From assembly GCA_964624145.1 (NCBI GenBank), contig CAZUXT010000008.1, positions 48,781 to 112,780 on the forward strand: a stretch of 64,000 nt of DNA. Direction: 5' to 3'. Of the stretch, positions 42,817-51,154 are shown piece by piece. The translations under genes were made by a program, and so were the position numbers. The notes below the pieces were generated by a model. It did no database searches and had not been told where the DNA came from. It worked only from the letters and a program-made list of their open reading frames with translations. The stretch's first letter is position 1. Each line of letters opens with the position of its first letter. This DNA is from WJMT01 sp964624145. Lineage in GTDB: Bacteria; Acidobacteriota; Aminicenantia; Aminicenantales; Aminicenantaceae.

Positions 42817-43602
42817 ATGCGCAAAAAATATTTCCAAGATAAAGTCGCTATCATAACTGGTGCTTCCAGCGGTATCGGGCGTGCTACAGCAATTGAATTA
42901 GCACGCCACGGTGCATCCCTTGTTCTTGCTGCCAGACGTAAAAATGTTCTGGAATGTGTTGCTGAAGAGATAAAAGCATTAGGTCAAAAGGTCATTGTGA
43001 TCCCAACCGATGTAACTGAACCAACTCAAGTAGACAATTTGATTACCACAGCACTATCAGAGTTTGGTCAGATTGATATTTTTATCGCCAATGCAGGACG
43101 ATATGTTCGCGGACAGGTCACAGAGCTAAAAAAATCTGATTTTGAACAATCATTTGAAATCAATTTTTACGGGGTATTATATGGAGTTTCAACCGTTATT
43201 CCCTATATGATAGATCAAAAACAGGGTCAAATAGTTCTTGTGAGTAGTTTAGACGCAAAGAAAGGTTTGCCGATGGATGGTCCATATACGGCTGCCAAAT
43301 TTGCCATAACAGGTTTTTTTGAAGTTTTAAGGCAGGAATTAAAAGGGAAAAATATATATGTGTGCAATGTATTCCCGGCACGTATCGACACACCGATGAT
43401 TGAGCACATAAAGGTACCCTCAATCTCGGCAAAAATACCTGCTGAAAAAGTAGCCCGTGCCATTGTTCGTGGAATTAAGAAACATAAAGTTGAAGTCATA
43501 GTTCCTGGCCATTTGGTTTTTTATAGCATTTTAAACTCCATTTCCCCACGTTTCATGGATTGGATTGTGCGCATTTTTCATCTTGAAGGTTGGGAAGAAT
43601 AG
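42817..43602 (+). CDS. Short-chain dehydrogenase/reductase (classical SDR)
   Basis: A 261-residue NAD(P)-dependent oxidoreductase: TGASSGIG (14-21) binds the cofactor, NAG (92-94) stabilises the sheet, and the catalytic set is Ser143/144, Tyr157 and Lys161 (YTAAK). The basic residues after the second strand (AARRKN) favour NADPH. The C-terminal ~40 residues, with HKVEVIVPGHLVFYSILNSI, resemble SDRs that associate with membranes. The gene is isolated and flanked by two 145-bp direct repeats. Substrate unknown. Confidence 0.88.
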   Translation: MRKKYFQDKVAIITGASSGIGRATAIELARHGASLVLAARRKNVLECVAEEIKALGQKVIVIPTDVTEPTQVDNLITTALSEFGQIDIFIANAGRYVRGQVTELKKSDFEQSFEINFYGVLYGVSTVIPYMIDQKQGQIVLVSSLDAKKGLPMDGPYTAAKFAITGFFEVLRQELKGKNIYVCNVFPARIDTPMIEHIKVPSISAKIPAEKVARAIVRGIKKHKVEVIVPGHLVFYSILNSISPRFMDWIVRIFHLEGWEE

Positions 43603-43930
43603 AAAAAACAAACATCATACTAACACTCGATTGTCAAAGAGACCTTACGAAGATTTTTAGCCTTAGTACAGCGTTTCATAAATCTTTATATGGTTTAGGT
43701 GATCCTTTGTGCCCACTTATTATTGAAGATGAAAATCCATTTATACCCTCTAGAGGAAGAGACAGTCATATTTGACTTCTCATAGGATGTTGGTAGATAC
43801 ACTCCAAACCACCCAAGAAAATTGTATGGCTTTTCTACAAAACATCAACTTTCTTCTTCTCATTCTGATACCTAATTATCTCCATGAGTTAATATATAAA
43901 AGGATGGGCTGAGAAGATAAATAAGGTCTA
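43603..43930. other. Intergenic region between SDR gene and repeat copy B
   Basis: A 61-codon plus-strand frame crosses 43590-43775, but it overlaps the end of the SDR gene, has no ribosome site and resembles nothing I know. I see no confident gene, terminator or RNA here. Confidence 0.4.
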
Positions 43931-44075
43931 TGATGTTCTCTCTTTTCTGTGGGTTTCTTGTTGACCGGACGTGTTTTTTGTGTGTATTATTAATGATGAT
44001 GTCGCTTAGAGAGTGGAAATTTGATGAAATTGAGAGTAAATCATCATCAACAAAAAAACTAATTTCTTATCTTTA
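43931..44075 (+). repeat. 145-bp direct repeat, copy B
   Basis: The second full copy, ending 48 bases before the beta-propeller lipoprotein gene. Because this copy sits directly upstream of an intact gene, it is probably the functional promoter/leader and copy A the duplicate. Confidence 0.75.
43961..43990 (+). promoter_or_regulatory. Promoter inside repeat copy B, for the beta-propeller gene
   Basis: TTGACC (43961-43966), 18 bases, TATTAT (43985-43990). The leader to ATG 44124 would be about 125 bases. Confidence 0.55.
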
Positions 44076-44123
44076 AGAAAATGCTTTTTTAAGGTTTCAA
44101 AATGTTCAGGGGGGGACAACAAA

Positions 44124-45245
44124 ATGAAAAAACTGCCTTTTTATACCGCACTTTTTATGGGATTGTTTTTGTTTCTTTTTTACTCCTGCCACAGCCAGAA
44201 GGAAGAATGGAAAGGAGAGATTCACAAAGAAAACGGGGTGATCGTGGTCCATAACCCGAAAACACCTCTCTATGAAGGGGACGTGTTTCACCTGGAAGAA
44301 GACCTTGCGATCGGAGAGAGTGAGGGGCAAGAGGAGTATATGTTTTCCGAGGCAAATGATATGGATGTGGATTCTGAGGGCAATATCTATGTTTTGGATT
44401 CTAAAGAAACGCACATTAAAGTCTTTGACAGGGAAGGCGCTTTTTTAAAAATCATCGGCCAAAAAGGGCAGGGTCCCGGTGAGATGCAGAGCCCTCAAGA
44501 TTTTTCCATAACGGCCAACCTTGAGATCATGGTCAATGACTGGAGTACCAGAGCTCTTCACTTTTTTTCTTTGGATGGGCAGTATCTAAAATCTCTAAAC
44601 CTTAAAGGTATGATTTTTTTCTTGCATCCTGTGGCCAATTCTCAAAATCATATCGTGGCCGGTTATACGGTTATGGACCAAACCGTCACCGGTTATCTAA
44701 AAATATTCAATCCGGATATGACTGAAAAAAAGACCCTTTATTCCTATAAGCTCGCTCAATACCCGGTGATCAATCCTCTTTATGCCCAGTGCTTCTGGCA
44801 AATCGACAGACATGACCACATCATCTGGGGATATAACGGCGTCTATGAGATCTGGTTCCTGAAACCGGACGGAAGCCTGTTCATGAAGATATCAAAGGAC
44901 TATGACCCTGTAAAAATCACCGAAGAGGAAAAAGAAGAATTTATAAAATCAAACTATGGAGAAGAACCTCCCCCTGGAATTAAATTATCCTGGGACTCCC
45001 ATCACCATCCTTTTATTTATCTGAGCGTGGATGATGAAGGAAGAGTGTTTGTGCGCACCTATGAAAAAGCTCCTAACGGCCACTTTTATTATGACGTGTT
45101 CAATTCCCGGGGAAAATACATCGCCAAGATCCCTCTGGAACACCGCCCCCGCATCTGGAAAAAGAACAAACTCTATGTCATCTCTGAAGACGAAGAGGGT
45201 TACCAGCAAGTCAGGCGTTTCAATGTGAGCTGGAAGCTCAACTAA
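44124..45245 (+). CDS. 6-bladed beta-propeller (NHL-like) lipoprotein
   Basis: A 373-residue exported protein. The N-terminus is a lipoprotein-type signal with Cys22 in LFYSCHSQ. The repeats show the NHL/6-bladed pattern: FSEANDMDVDSEGNIYVLDS, HIKVFDREGAFLKIIGQ and GQGPGEMQSPQDFSI. These surface propellers are expanded in some uncultured anaerobic lineages and likely bind protein or glycan partners. No catalytic site is visible. It is preceded by repeat copy B with a promoter. Confidence 0.8.
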   Translation: MKKLPFYTALFMGLFLFLFYSCHSQKEEWKGEIHKENGVIVVHNPKTPLYEGDVFHLEEDLAIGESEGQEEYMFSEANDMDVDSEGNIYVLDSKETHIKVFDREGAFLKIIGQKGQGPGEMQSPQDFSITANLEIMVNDWSTRALHFFSLDGQYLKSLNLKGMIFFLHPVANSQNHIVAGYTVMDQTVTGYLKIFNPDMTEKKTLYSYKLAQYPVINPLYAQCFWQIDRHDHIIWGYNGVYEIWFLKPDGSLFMKISKDYDPVKITEEEKEEFIKSNYGEEPPPGIKLSWDSHHHPFIYLSVDDEGRVFVRTYEKAPNGHFYYDVFNSRGKYIAKIPLEHRPRIWKKNKLYVISEDEEGYQQVRRFNVSWKLN

Positions 45246-45716
45246 TCAGTGTTTGCCGCCCAGGATCATCTTTTTTCCGTGTTCCAGGACCGGAAGAAGA
45301 AGCCTTGTGCACAGAGTCACGGCTTTCAAAGAGCCTGGCAAATTGATTATCATGGTCTTGTCCTTAATGCCGCTGAATCCACGAGAAAAGACAGCGTATC
45401 TGGTCTCCTTTAAAGACTCCTGTCTGAGGTATTCACTGATACCCGGCACTTCTTTGTCGCACACGTCCCGCGTTACATCCGGTGTGATATCCCGGGGGGA
45501 AATTCCTGTTCCTCCTGTGGTCAAAATATAGTCTTTGCCTAAATTTGCCATCAAAGCTTCTTCTATGGCTTTTCTTTCATCAGGGACCACGCTCAAACTC
45601 ACCTTAGCCTCTATCCCGCTTTCCTCAATCATCTTTTTAATTTGAGGCCCGGAAAGGTCCTTGTACTCCCCTTTATAAGCCCTATCCGATACGGTAATGA
45701 CCGCGATCTCCAGCAT
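45246..45716 (-). CDS. mogA: MogA/MoaB-type molybdopterin adenylyltransferase
   Basis: A 156-residue enzyme with the MPT-binding TTGGTGISPRD (65-75) and INLPGSLKA motifs; it adenylates molybdopterin before metal insertion by MoeA. AGGAGGGA precedes the ATG. It is the last gene of the Mo/W operon, 61 bases after moaC. MogA and MoaB cannot be separated from sequence style alone. Confidence 0.85.
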   Translation of the reverse strand: MLEIAVITVSDRAYKGEYKDLSGPQIKKMIEESGIEAKVSLSVVPDERKAIEEALMANLGKDYILTTGGTGISPRDITPDVTRDVCDKEVPGISEYLRQESLKETRYAVFSRGFSGIKDKTMIINLPGSLKAVTLCTRLLLPVLEHGKKMILGGKH

Positions 45717-45777
45717 GGATGGTCCCTCCTTTTCTCATTTTCATAAAAATCCCTTTCTCTCAGAGACACACACCGCT

Positions 45778-46233
45778 TCAACCGTGAATCTCACTTTTTG
45801 TCTTCTCCTTAAGCATTATGTCTGTGATCCTCATCTCCTTATCCACAGCTTTACACATATCATAAATGGTTAATGCCGCCGCAGAAACAGCGGTCAAGGC
45901 CTCCATCTCAATACCTGTTTTCCAGTCACAGGAGGCTGAGGCCCGGATATCAATACTGTCTTTTTTTACATCAAAATCGATATCAATTTTATTTATGGGA
46001 ATATTATGACAGAGAGGAATGAGCTCGGAAGTTTTTTTGGCCGCCTGGATCCCGGCGATCCGGGCCACTCCCAGCACCTCTCCTTTTTTTATGTTCTGTT
46101 CTTTTATCAACCGGACCGTCTCAGGCCTGAGACAAATCCGGCCTTGAGCCACGGCTTCGCGATGCACTATTTTCTTCGCTCCGATATCCACCATCTTGGC
46201 TTTTCCCTTATTTGTCACATGTGTGAGTTTCAT
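45778..46233 (-). CDS. moaC: Cyclic pyranopterin monophosphate synthase MoaC
   Basis: A 151-residue enzyme with KMVDIG, GVARIAGIQAAKKTSELIPLCHNIPI, GIEMEALTAVS and the catalytic KAVDKEM region. It converts the MoaA product to cyclic pyranopterin monophosphate. Length is normal, and it starts one base after the moaA stop, which implies coupled translation. Confidence 0.95.
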   Translation of the reverse strand: MKLTHVTNKGKAKMVDIGAKKIVHREAVAQGRICLRPETVRLIKEQNIKKGEVLGVARIAGIQAAKKTSELIPLCHNIPINKIDIDFDVKKDSIDIRASASCDWKTGIEMEALTAVSAAALTIYDMCKAVDKEMRITDIMLKEKTKSEIHG

Positions 46234-46234
46234 T

Positions 46235-47041
46235 CTAACCTCCTATTTCCCAGTTTCCCCTTTTTGTTCCGGCCTGCCCTAAGGCCGGTTTGCTTTGAAC
46301 CGCCAAGCGGATACTGGATTCAATATCATTAAAATCCACGGGAATTTCCTGCTCTGAAAAAAGGCACGGCTTGAGCATCCCGTCCGCAGTGAGCCGTATC
46401 CGGTTGCACATATTGCAGTCCGGAGGCCGCTCTGCTTCATAACCAGTATCTTTTTTTAAGTTCGAACTCAAGGAATAATGGTTGATCCTCTGAAGGACAA
46501 GCCCGTTTTTTTTGCAAAATTCAAACATCTGATCGATCTCATCCGTATTGAATCCGGGGATCAGCACCATATTGATTTTCGTGTTCGGAAATCCTGCTTT
46601 TTTGACCGCTTCGATTCCTTCAAAGACTTTTTGAATATCGCCTCCCCGTGTAAGCTCTCTGAACTTTTCTTCATCCAGAGTATCCAGAGAAATATTCACT
46701 CTTGAGAGGCCGGCCTTTTTAAGCTCCGGAGCCAGCGGAGCCAGAAGAGTTCCGTTTGTGGAAAGACACAGCTCTTTGATTCCTCTTATTTCCTTCAGCA
46801 TCTTAATAAGATGAGCGATGTTTTTCCTGACCAGAGGTTCTCCGCCGGTAAGCCTTACTTTCCATATTCCCAGTCCGGAGGCTACCCGGCATATCTCAGT
46901 GATCTGCTCATAAGTCAGTATTTCATCATGAGGCTTTAAGGACACTCCTTCCTCAGGCATGCAGTATCGGCATCTGAGATTGCACCTGTCTGTAACAGAT
47001 ACCCGTAAATAAGTGATTTCCCGATTAAATCTGTCTAACAT
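46235..47041 (-). CDS. moaA: GTP 3',8-cyclase MoaA (short form)
   Basis: A 268-residue radical SAM enzyme: N-terminal cluster CNLRCRYC (C20, C24, C27), SAM/GTP motifs RLTGGEPLVR and LSTNG, and the second cluster C209-x2-C212-x13-C226 with the NRIRLTADG motif. The C-terminal Gly-Gly is kept. It is some 60 residues shorter than the usual ~325-330, with the loss between residues about 195 and 207, where a helical stretch normally precedes the second cluster. All catalytic landmarks remain, so it is probably functional. It overlaps moeA by 17 bases. Confidence 0.9.
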   Translation of the reverse strand: MLDRFNREITYLRVSVTDRCNLRCRYCMPEEGVSLKPHDEILTYEQITEICRVASGLGIWKVRLTGGEPLVRKNIAHLIKMLKEIRGIKELCLSTNGTLLAPLAPELKKAGLSRVNISLDTLDEEKFRELTRGGDIQKVFEGIEAVKKAGFPNTKINMVLIPGFNTDEIDQMFEFCKKNGLVLQRINHYSLSSNLKKDTGYEAERPPDCNMCNRIRLTADGMLKPCLFSEQEIPVDFNDIESSIRLAVQSKPALGQAGTKRGNWEIGG

Positions 47042-48194
47042 GGACTTTTTTCCCTTTCCGCAGTTCTTTCACTCCCTTGGGAATACATAGAAGCGCGTTG
47101 GCCCGGGTGAGAGCATGCATGTGGGCAGAGCCGTGATAAGGAAGCTCTTTGATAGCCCCTTCCCTGTATTCAACGGGTATGAAAAAAGCCCGTCCGGTCT
47201 TTCTTCTTTGTATGCTCTCTTTCAATACACCGGAAATGAGAAGAGGCTCATAGGTATGCCCCATTAACCTCAAGAGAAAGGGTCTTATAAAGAGCTCAAA
47301 CACAACAAAAGTGGATACCGGATTTCCCGGAACACCAAACACGGTTTGATTTCCTTTTGTTCCGAACACAGTGGGTTTTCCGGGTTTGATGGCCACTTTT
47401 TCAAAATGGAGTGTAAAGCCAAGTTTTTTAAGAACATAAGGGACATAATCAAAATCGCCCATGGAAACGCCTCCGGATACAAGCAGCACATCGCAGCGTT
47501 CCATGAAATCACGGATCGCTTTTTTTATTTTGTCCGGATCATCCAAAACCATCCGCCGATCAACCAACCGAACGCCTGTCCGCTTTATCTGGGCTGATAA
47601 GGAATAAGAATTGCTGTCATAGATCTGGCTTTGGTTGATTCTTTTTCCCGGAGGCACAAGTTCTGAACCGGTTGAGATCAATCCAATCCGAGGTTTTTTA
47701 TACACCGTGACTTTATTCAACCCCATGGAAGCAATCAACCCCACTTCCTGAGGCCTTATTTTGATGCCCTTGGCTAAGACTCTATCTCCCTTCTTGATAT
47801 CCTCTCCGGCAATACAGACGTTTTTGTTTGTCTCCCTCGCTGTAACAAACATGTAGCCGTCTTTTTCCTCGGTCATCTCTCTCATAATGACCCTGTCCGC
47901 CGCATCAGGTACGATCCCGCCTGTCATGACTTTGGCGCATTCTCCCCGATGCACTTTTTTCTGCGGTAACTTTCCGGCCGGAATGGTCTCAATGACCCTG
48001 AACTTTTCCGACGGATCATCTGAAATCACAGCATACCCGTCCATAGCTGATTTATTAAAAGGAGGCATATTGATGGATGAGATAATATCCTGAGCCAAAA
48101 TCCTCTCTCCGGCTTTATCCAAAGGTACTGTTTCAACCTCTGTCCTTACCGGGACTTCATTCACTATTTTCTGAGCTTCTTCAAATAAAATCAT
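47025..48194 (-). CDS. moeA: Molybdopterin molybdenumtransferase MoeA
   Basis: A 389-residue enzyme with MPPFNKSAMDGYAV (43-56), GDRVLAKG, ISTGSELV and VSGGVSMGDFDYV plus FGVPGNPVSTFV, all MoeA signatures. It inserts molybdate (or tungstate) into adenylated molybdopterin. It starts 8 bases after the transporter ATPase gene, linking metal uptake to cofactor assembly. Only one MoeA copy is seen. Confidence 0.95.
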   Translation of the reverse strand: MILFEEAQKIVNEVPVRTEVETVPLDKAGERILAQDIISSINMPPFNKSAMDGYAVISDDPSEKFRVIETIPAGKLPQKKVHRGECAKVMTGGIVPDAADRVIMREMTEEKDGYMFVTARETNKNVCIAGEDIKKGDRVLAKGIKIRPQEVGLIASMGLNKVTVYKKPRIGLISTGSELVPPGKRINQSQIYDSNSYSLSAQIKRTGVRLVDRRMVLDDPDKIKKAIRDFMERCDVLLVSGGVSMGDFDYVPYVLKKLGFTLHFEKVAIKPGKPTVFGTKGNQTVFGVPGNPVSTFVVFELFIRPFLLRLMGHTYEPLLISGVLKESIQRRKTGRAFFIPVEYREGAIKELPYHGSAHMHALTRANALLCIPKGVKELRKGKKVHVRQI

Positions 48195-48202
48195 TTCCCC
48201 CC

Positions 48203-49213
48203 CTAGTGCAAAAACACTTTCACAGCCGCTGTTTTAAAAGTCGCCCAAATCCGGGTTCCCGGCCCGAGTTTCATTTCCCTAAAGGACGGATAGGTGATAT
48301 CCACATAAAGCAGGACTCCGATGTCCACAATGACCTCCATATGATTGGTCCGCTTGATGCCTTTGATGACCTTACCGGAAAAGGAATTGCGGGCCGATGA
48401 TTCCAATTTGGCTTTGGAAAGCAGGATATCAACCGACCGCACAGCGATATGGGCTTTGTCTGCTTCTTTTTCAGGGGTCATGATACGGATCCCGGTGATA
48501 TCCATCATATAATCCTTGATCCGGCCCGAAAAGACATTTTTATACCCCAAAAAATCAGCCGCCTTTTTTGATACCGGGTGATTAAATATATTTTCCGGCG
48601 TGTCTTTTTGTATCAACTGTCCTGAAAAAAGAAGCCCTATCCGGTCTCCCATGGCCAGGGCTTCCTCAAAGTCATGCGTTACGTGAACCACAGTCGGATT
48701 GTCTTTTTTATGAAGACCGAGAATCAATCGCTGTATCTGCGTCTTTATGCTCAGGTCCAGAGCGGCGGTAGGCTCATCCAAGAGGTAGACATCAGGCTGC
48801 ATCACCATGGCCCGGGCGATGGCGGTTCTCTGTTTTTCTCCTCCTGAAAGTGTCTTGATATCACGTGACAAAAGATTTGCAATTCCCAACTGTTCGCTCA
48901 CTGTTTCAACCTTTGTTTTGATGACTTGTTTCTTCTCTTTTTGAATAGTCAGACCGTATGCGATATTTTGAAACACATTCATATGGGGAAAAAGCATATA
49001 ATCCTGGTAGATCAAGCCTATTCCCGATTGATCCAACCCCGTGATTTTCCCTGAATCCGGAGATTCTAACCCCGCCATCATCTCCAGAAGCAGTGTCTTC
49101 CCTGCTCCGCTGGGCCCCAGGATCACGAAATACTCTCCATGGTTCACTTCCAGAGAAAGGTCCTTGATTTGAAAATCCCCGTAATTCTTACACACTCCCT
49201 CCAGTCTGATCAC
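48203..49213 (-). CDS. wtpC: Tungstate/molybdate ABC transporter ATP-binding protein
   Basis: A 336-residue ATPase: Walker A GPSGAGKT, signature LSGGEKQR, Walker B YLLDEPTAALD and switch HVTHD, followed by a C-terminal TOBE-type oxyanion regulatory region (roughly 235-336). It overlaps the permease gene by 4 bases. The ModC/WtpC distinction follows the WtpA-type binding protein in the same operon. Confidence 0.88.
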   Translation of the reverse strand: MIRLEGVCKNYGDFQIKDLSLEVNHGEYFVILGPSGAGKTLLLEMMAGLESPDSGKITGLDQSGIGLIYQDYMLFPHMNVFQNIAYGLTIQKEKKQVIKTKVETVSEQLGIANLLSRDIKTLSGGEKQRTAIARAMVMQPDVYLLDEPTAALDLSIKTQIQRLILGLHKKDNPTVVHVTHDFEEALAMGDRIGLLFSGQLIQKDTPENIFNHPVSKKAADFLGYKNVFSGRIKDYMMDITGIRIMTPEKEADKAHIAVRSVDILLSKAKLESSARNSFSGKVIKGIKRTNHMEVIVDIGVLLYVDITYPSFREMKLGPGTRIWATFKTAAVKVFLH

Positions 49214-49971
49214 TGTTTGTCCCCCACCACTCTTAAAATCACAAAGATCACCAGGGTTATTATAATCAGGACCACTGTGGCCGGAGCCGCATAATCAAGA
49301 CCAAAATTCTGGAAGCGCTCAAAAATTAAAACAGGTGCTGTCATGGGATGATAGGCCAGAATCACCACAGCTCCGAACTCAGAAATTCCGCGCGCCCACA
49401 TCATGATGGAGCCTGAGACGATCGACTTTTTAGCCATGGGAAGACTCACTGAAGTGAACGCTTTCCAAGGTGAAGCTCCCAGAGAAATGGCTGTTTTTTC
49501 ATAACGAACGTCTATCATCTTGAATCCTTCTTTGGCGCTGTTCACAAGAAAAGGCAGGGACACAAACAGCATTCCAATAGATACGGCCGCCTCTGTGCCC
49601 GGTATGGAAATCCCTGTGAACCGGGTAAAAACCGACTCTCTCCCCCACACCATTAAAAGCGCTATGCCTGCGGCTGTATGGGGAATGACCACAGGGATAT
49701 CAATAAGACCTTCGATTATTTTTTTGCCAAAAAAATCATGTCTGGCCAGGACAAAACTCAGAGGGATCCCTAAAACAAGTGCGATCAGGGTCGCCCATAA
49801 AGAAGCTCTTAAAGTCAAAAAAATGGAGCTCATAAGCTCTTCCTGCCCGAGAGCGCTCCCGGCCTCCGATGGGCTGACCGAGAAAATCATCCGGAAGATG
49901 GGCACGATGATAAAGAGAACCAGCAGGGTTCCTAAAAGATAGAAAAGAGGTTTGACTTTCATCCTATTCAT
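49210..49971 (-). CDS. wtpB: Tungstate/molybdate ABC transporter permease
   Basis: A 253-residue inner-membrane protein with six helices and the permease EAA-type loop KTAISLGASPWKAFTSVSLPMAKK that docks with the ATPase. Family: ModB/WtpB/CysU. It overlaps wtpA by 8 bases. Confidence 0.88.
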   Translation of the reverse strand: MNRMKVKPLFYLLGTLLVLFIIVPIFRMIFSVSPSEAGSALGQEELMSSIFLTLRASLWATLIALVLGIPLSFVLARHDFFGKKIIEGLIDIPVVIPHTAAGIALLMVWGRESVFTRFTGISIPGTEAAVSIGMLFVSLPFLVNSAKEGFKMIDVRYEKTAISLGASPWKAFTSVSLPMAKKSIVSGSIMMWARGISEFGAVVILAYHPMTAPVLIFERFQNFGLDYAAPATVVLIIITLVIFVILRVVGDKQ

Positions 49972-50914
49972 TTTTAAAAAAACGCTTTAATTCCTGGGGG
50001 AGCTTTTCAAAACAATCCACTCGGGGAGGTGTGATTTCCGGCTGTCCGTTTTTTGCCATGATCTCCTTTCCCTTTTCGCTCAGAACGAATGATACAAATT
50101 TCATTCCCAGTTCAGGATGAACCGCTGTTTTAGGCACAGTGATGCCATATACCATGGGCGCTCCTTTTCTGGAAATGGTCTCACCCGGTTTCTCTCCGCT
50201 GAGCTCAACGCTCACCTGCAGGTAGAGATCTTTCATCTCCGGAGATTTGAGATTGATCTCATTCGGAAGCAGAACAAATTCCCCTTTATGCTGTTCCGCC
50301 ACACTGCGGTAAATGAAAATATAATCCAGCTCTCCGCTTTCAAGAAGAGCCAGCAGGTCGACTTCCTTAGGCCGGATATTTTTTTTCGGACAGTCTCTCA
50401 CAAGCTCTTTGAACAGGCCCGGTTTTCCATAATACTTTTCCGCCAGTTTCCAGCACAGCATGGTTCGGTATCCGCAGGGATCAGAATCGGGTTCTGAATG
50501 CCCGTACCATACATCATCCTTGAGTAACACCTCATGCCAGTTTTCCGCATCAATCTCATCGGAATAACGGCTCTCCTTTCTGTACATGATCACCATCTCA
50601 TTGGTTGCGAAATCAATACAGTAATCCGCATAGTCGGGTATAAGAAGGGTTTGTATCACTGCAGAATCCGCAGAGGCCATCACATCAGCCGGACTGTTGA
50701 GCTCCGTGATTTTTCGGGCGCAGATCCGGCTTCCCGCAGACTCTCTTCTGACGATAATACCCGGATTCTGCATCATGAATTCCTCAGCCATGTGCTTGAA
50801 CGGTACTGACAGAGAACCGGCATGGATGACCAGGAGTCCCTGTTTTTCTTTATTTCCGCAGTGAAACGAGAAGAGAAATCCCAGCATCACTGCGGATACA
50901 AGTATTTTCCTCAT
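49964..50914 (-). CDS. wtpA: WtpA-type tungstate/molybdate-binding lipoprotein
   Basis: A 316-residue periplasmic binding protein. Signal sequence with Cys19 near FSFHCGN suggests a lipoprotein, although the lipobox is unusual. WtpA landmarks: LLVIHAGSLSVPFKHM, GSRICARKI, DVMASAD, ATNEMVIMYRKES, and SEPDSDPCGYRTML, all typical of the archaeal-type WtpA rather than ModA. It is the first gene of the seven-gene Mo/W operon and follows the riboswitch. Confidence 0.88.
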   Translation of the reverse strand: MRKILVSAVMLGFLFSFHCGNKEKQGLLVIHAGSLSVPFKHMAEEFMMQNPGIIVRRESAGSRICARKITELNSPADVMASADSAVIQTLLIPDYADYCIDFATNEMVIMYRKESRYSDEIDAENWHEVLLKDDVWYGHSEPDSDPCGYRTMLCWKLAEKYYGKPGLFKELVRDCPKKNIRPKEVDLLALLESGELDYIFIYRSVAEQHKGEFVLLPNEINLKSPEMKDLYLQVSVELSGEKPGETISRKGAPMVYGITVPKTAVHPELGMKFVSFVLSEKGKEIMAKNGQPEITPPRVDCFEKLPQELKRFFKNE

Positions 50915-50940
50915 GTTTCTTCTGTTTTTGAATGATAAAA

Positions 50941-51058
50941 GCCCTTAAAAATCGGCGGGATTCTCCTTTCCAATCCGGGAGGCAAAACCGTTTCCCGTTT
51001 TACCCTATCGGCTCAAAGGCATAGCCTCTGCTTTAGCTCTTTAAGCTCGGAGAATTCC
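50941..51058 (-). ncRNA. Probable Moco-type (molybdenum cofactor) riboswitch
   Basis: Read on the minus strand, the leader of wtpA has a closing stem (GGAATTCTCC pairing with GGAGAATCC), an inner hairpin around AGAGGC-GCCTTT, a long hairpin GGTAAAAC/GTTTTGCC with a GNRA-like GAAA in its loop, then GCCTCCCGG and GCCGATTTTTAAGGGC. The latter blocks match my memory of the Moco RNA consensus. The gene context (Mo/W uptake and cofactor synthesis) is exactly right. The Tuco variant usually lacks the GNRA-type hairpin, so Moco is favoured. The call rests on pattern memory, not on a covariance model. Confidence 0.6.
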
Positions 51059-51154
51059 ATCATAGTAAAAAAGAATATTCCAGTCAAATGAGGCACAGCA
51101 TTTTACAGTCTGTAATAAACAAATACAAAATCTTCCTCCTAAAGGATGATTCCC

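Noticed and set aside
43590..43775. 61-codon frame after the SDR gene
   Set aside because: It overlaps the SDR end, lacks a ribosome site and has no recognisable motif.
50941..51058. Tuco rather than Moco riboswitch
   Set aside because: The GNRA-type hairpin, which the Tuco variant is thought to lack, appears to be present; kept as an alternative only.
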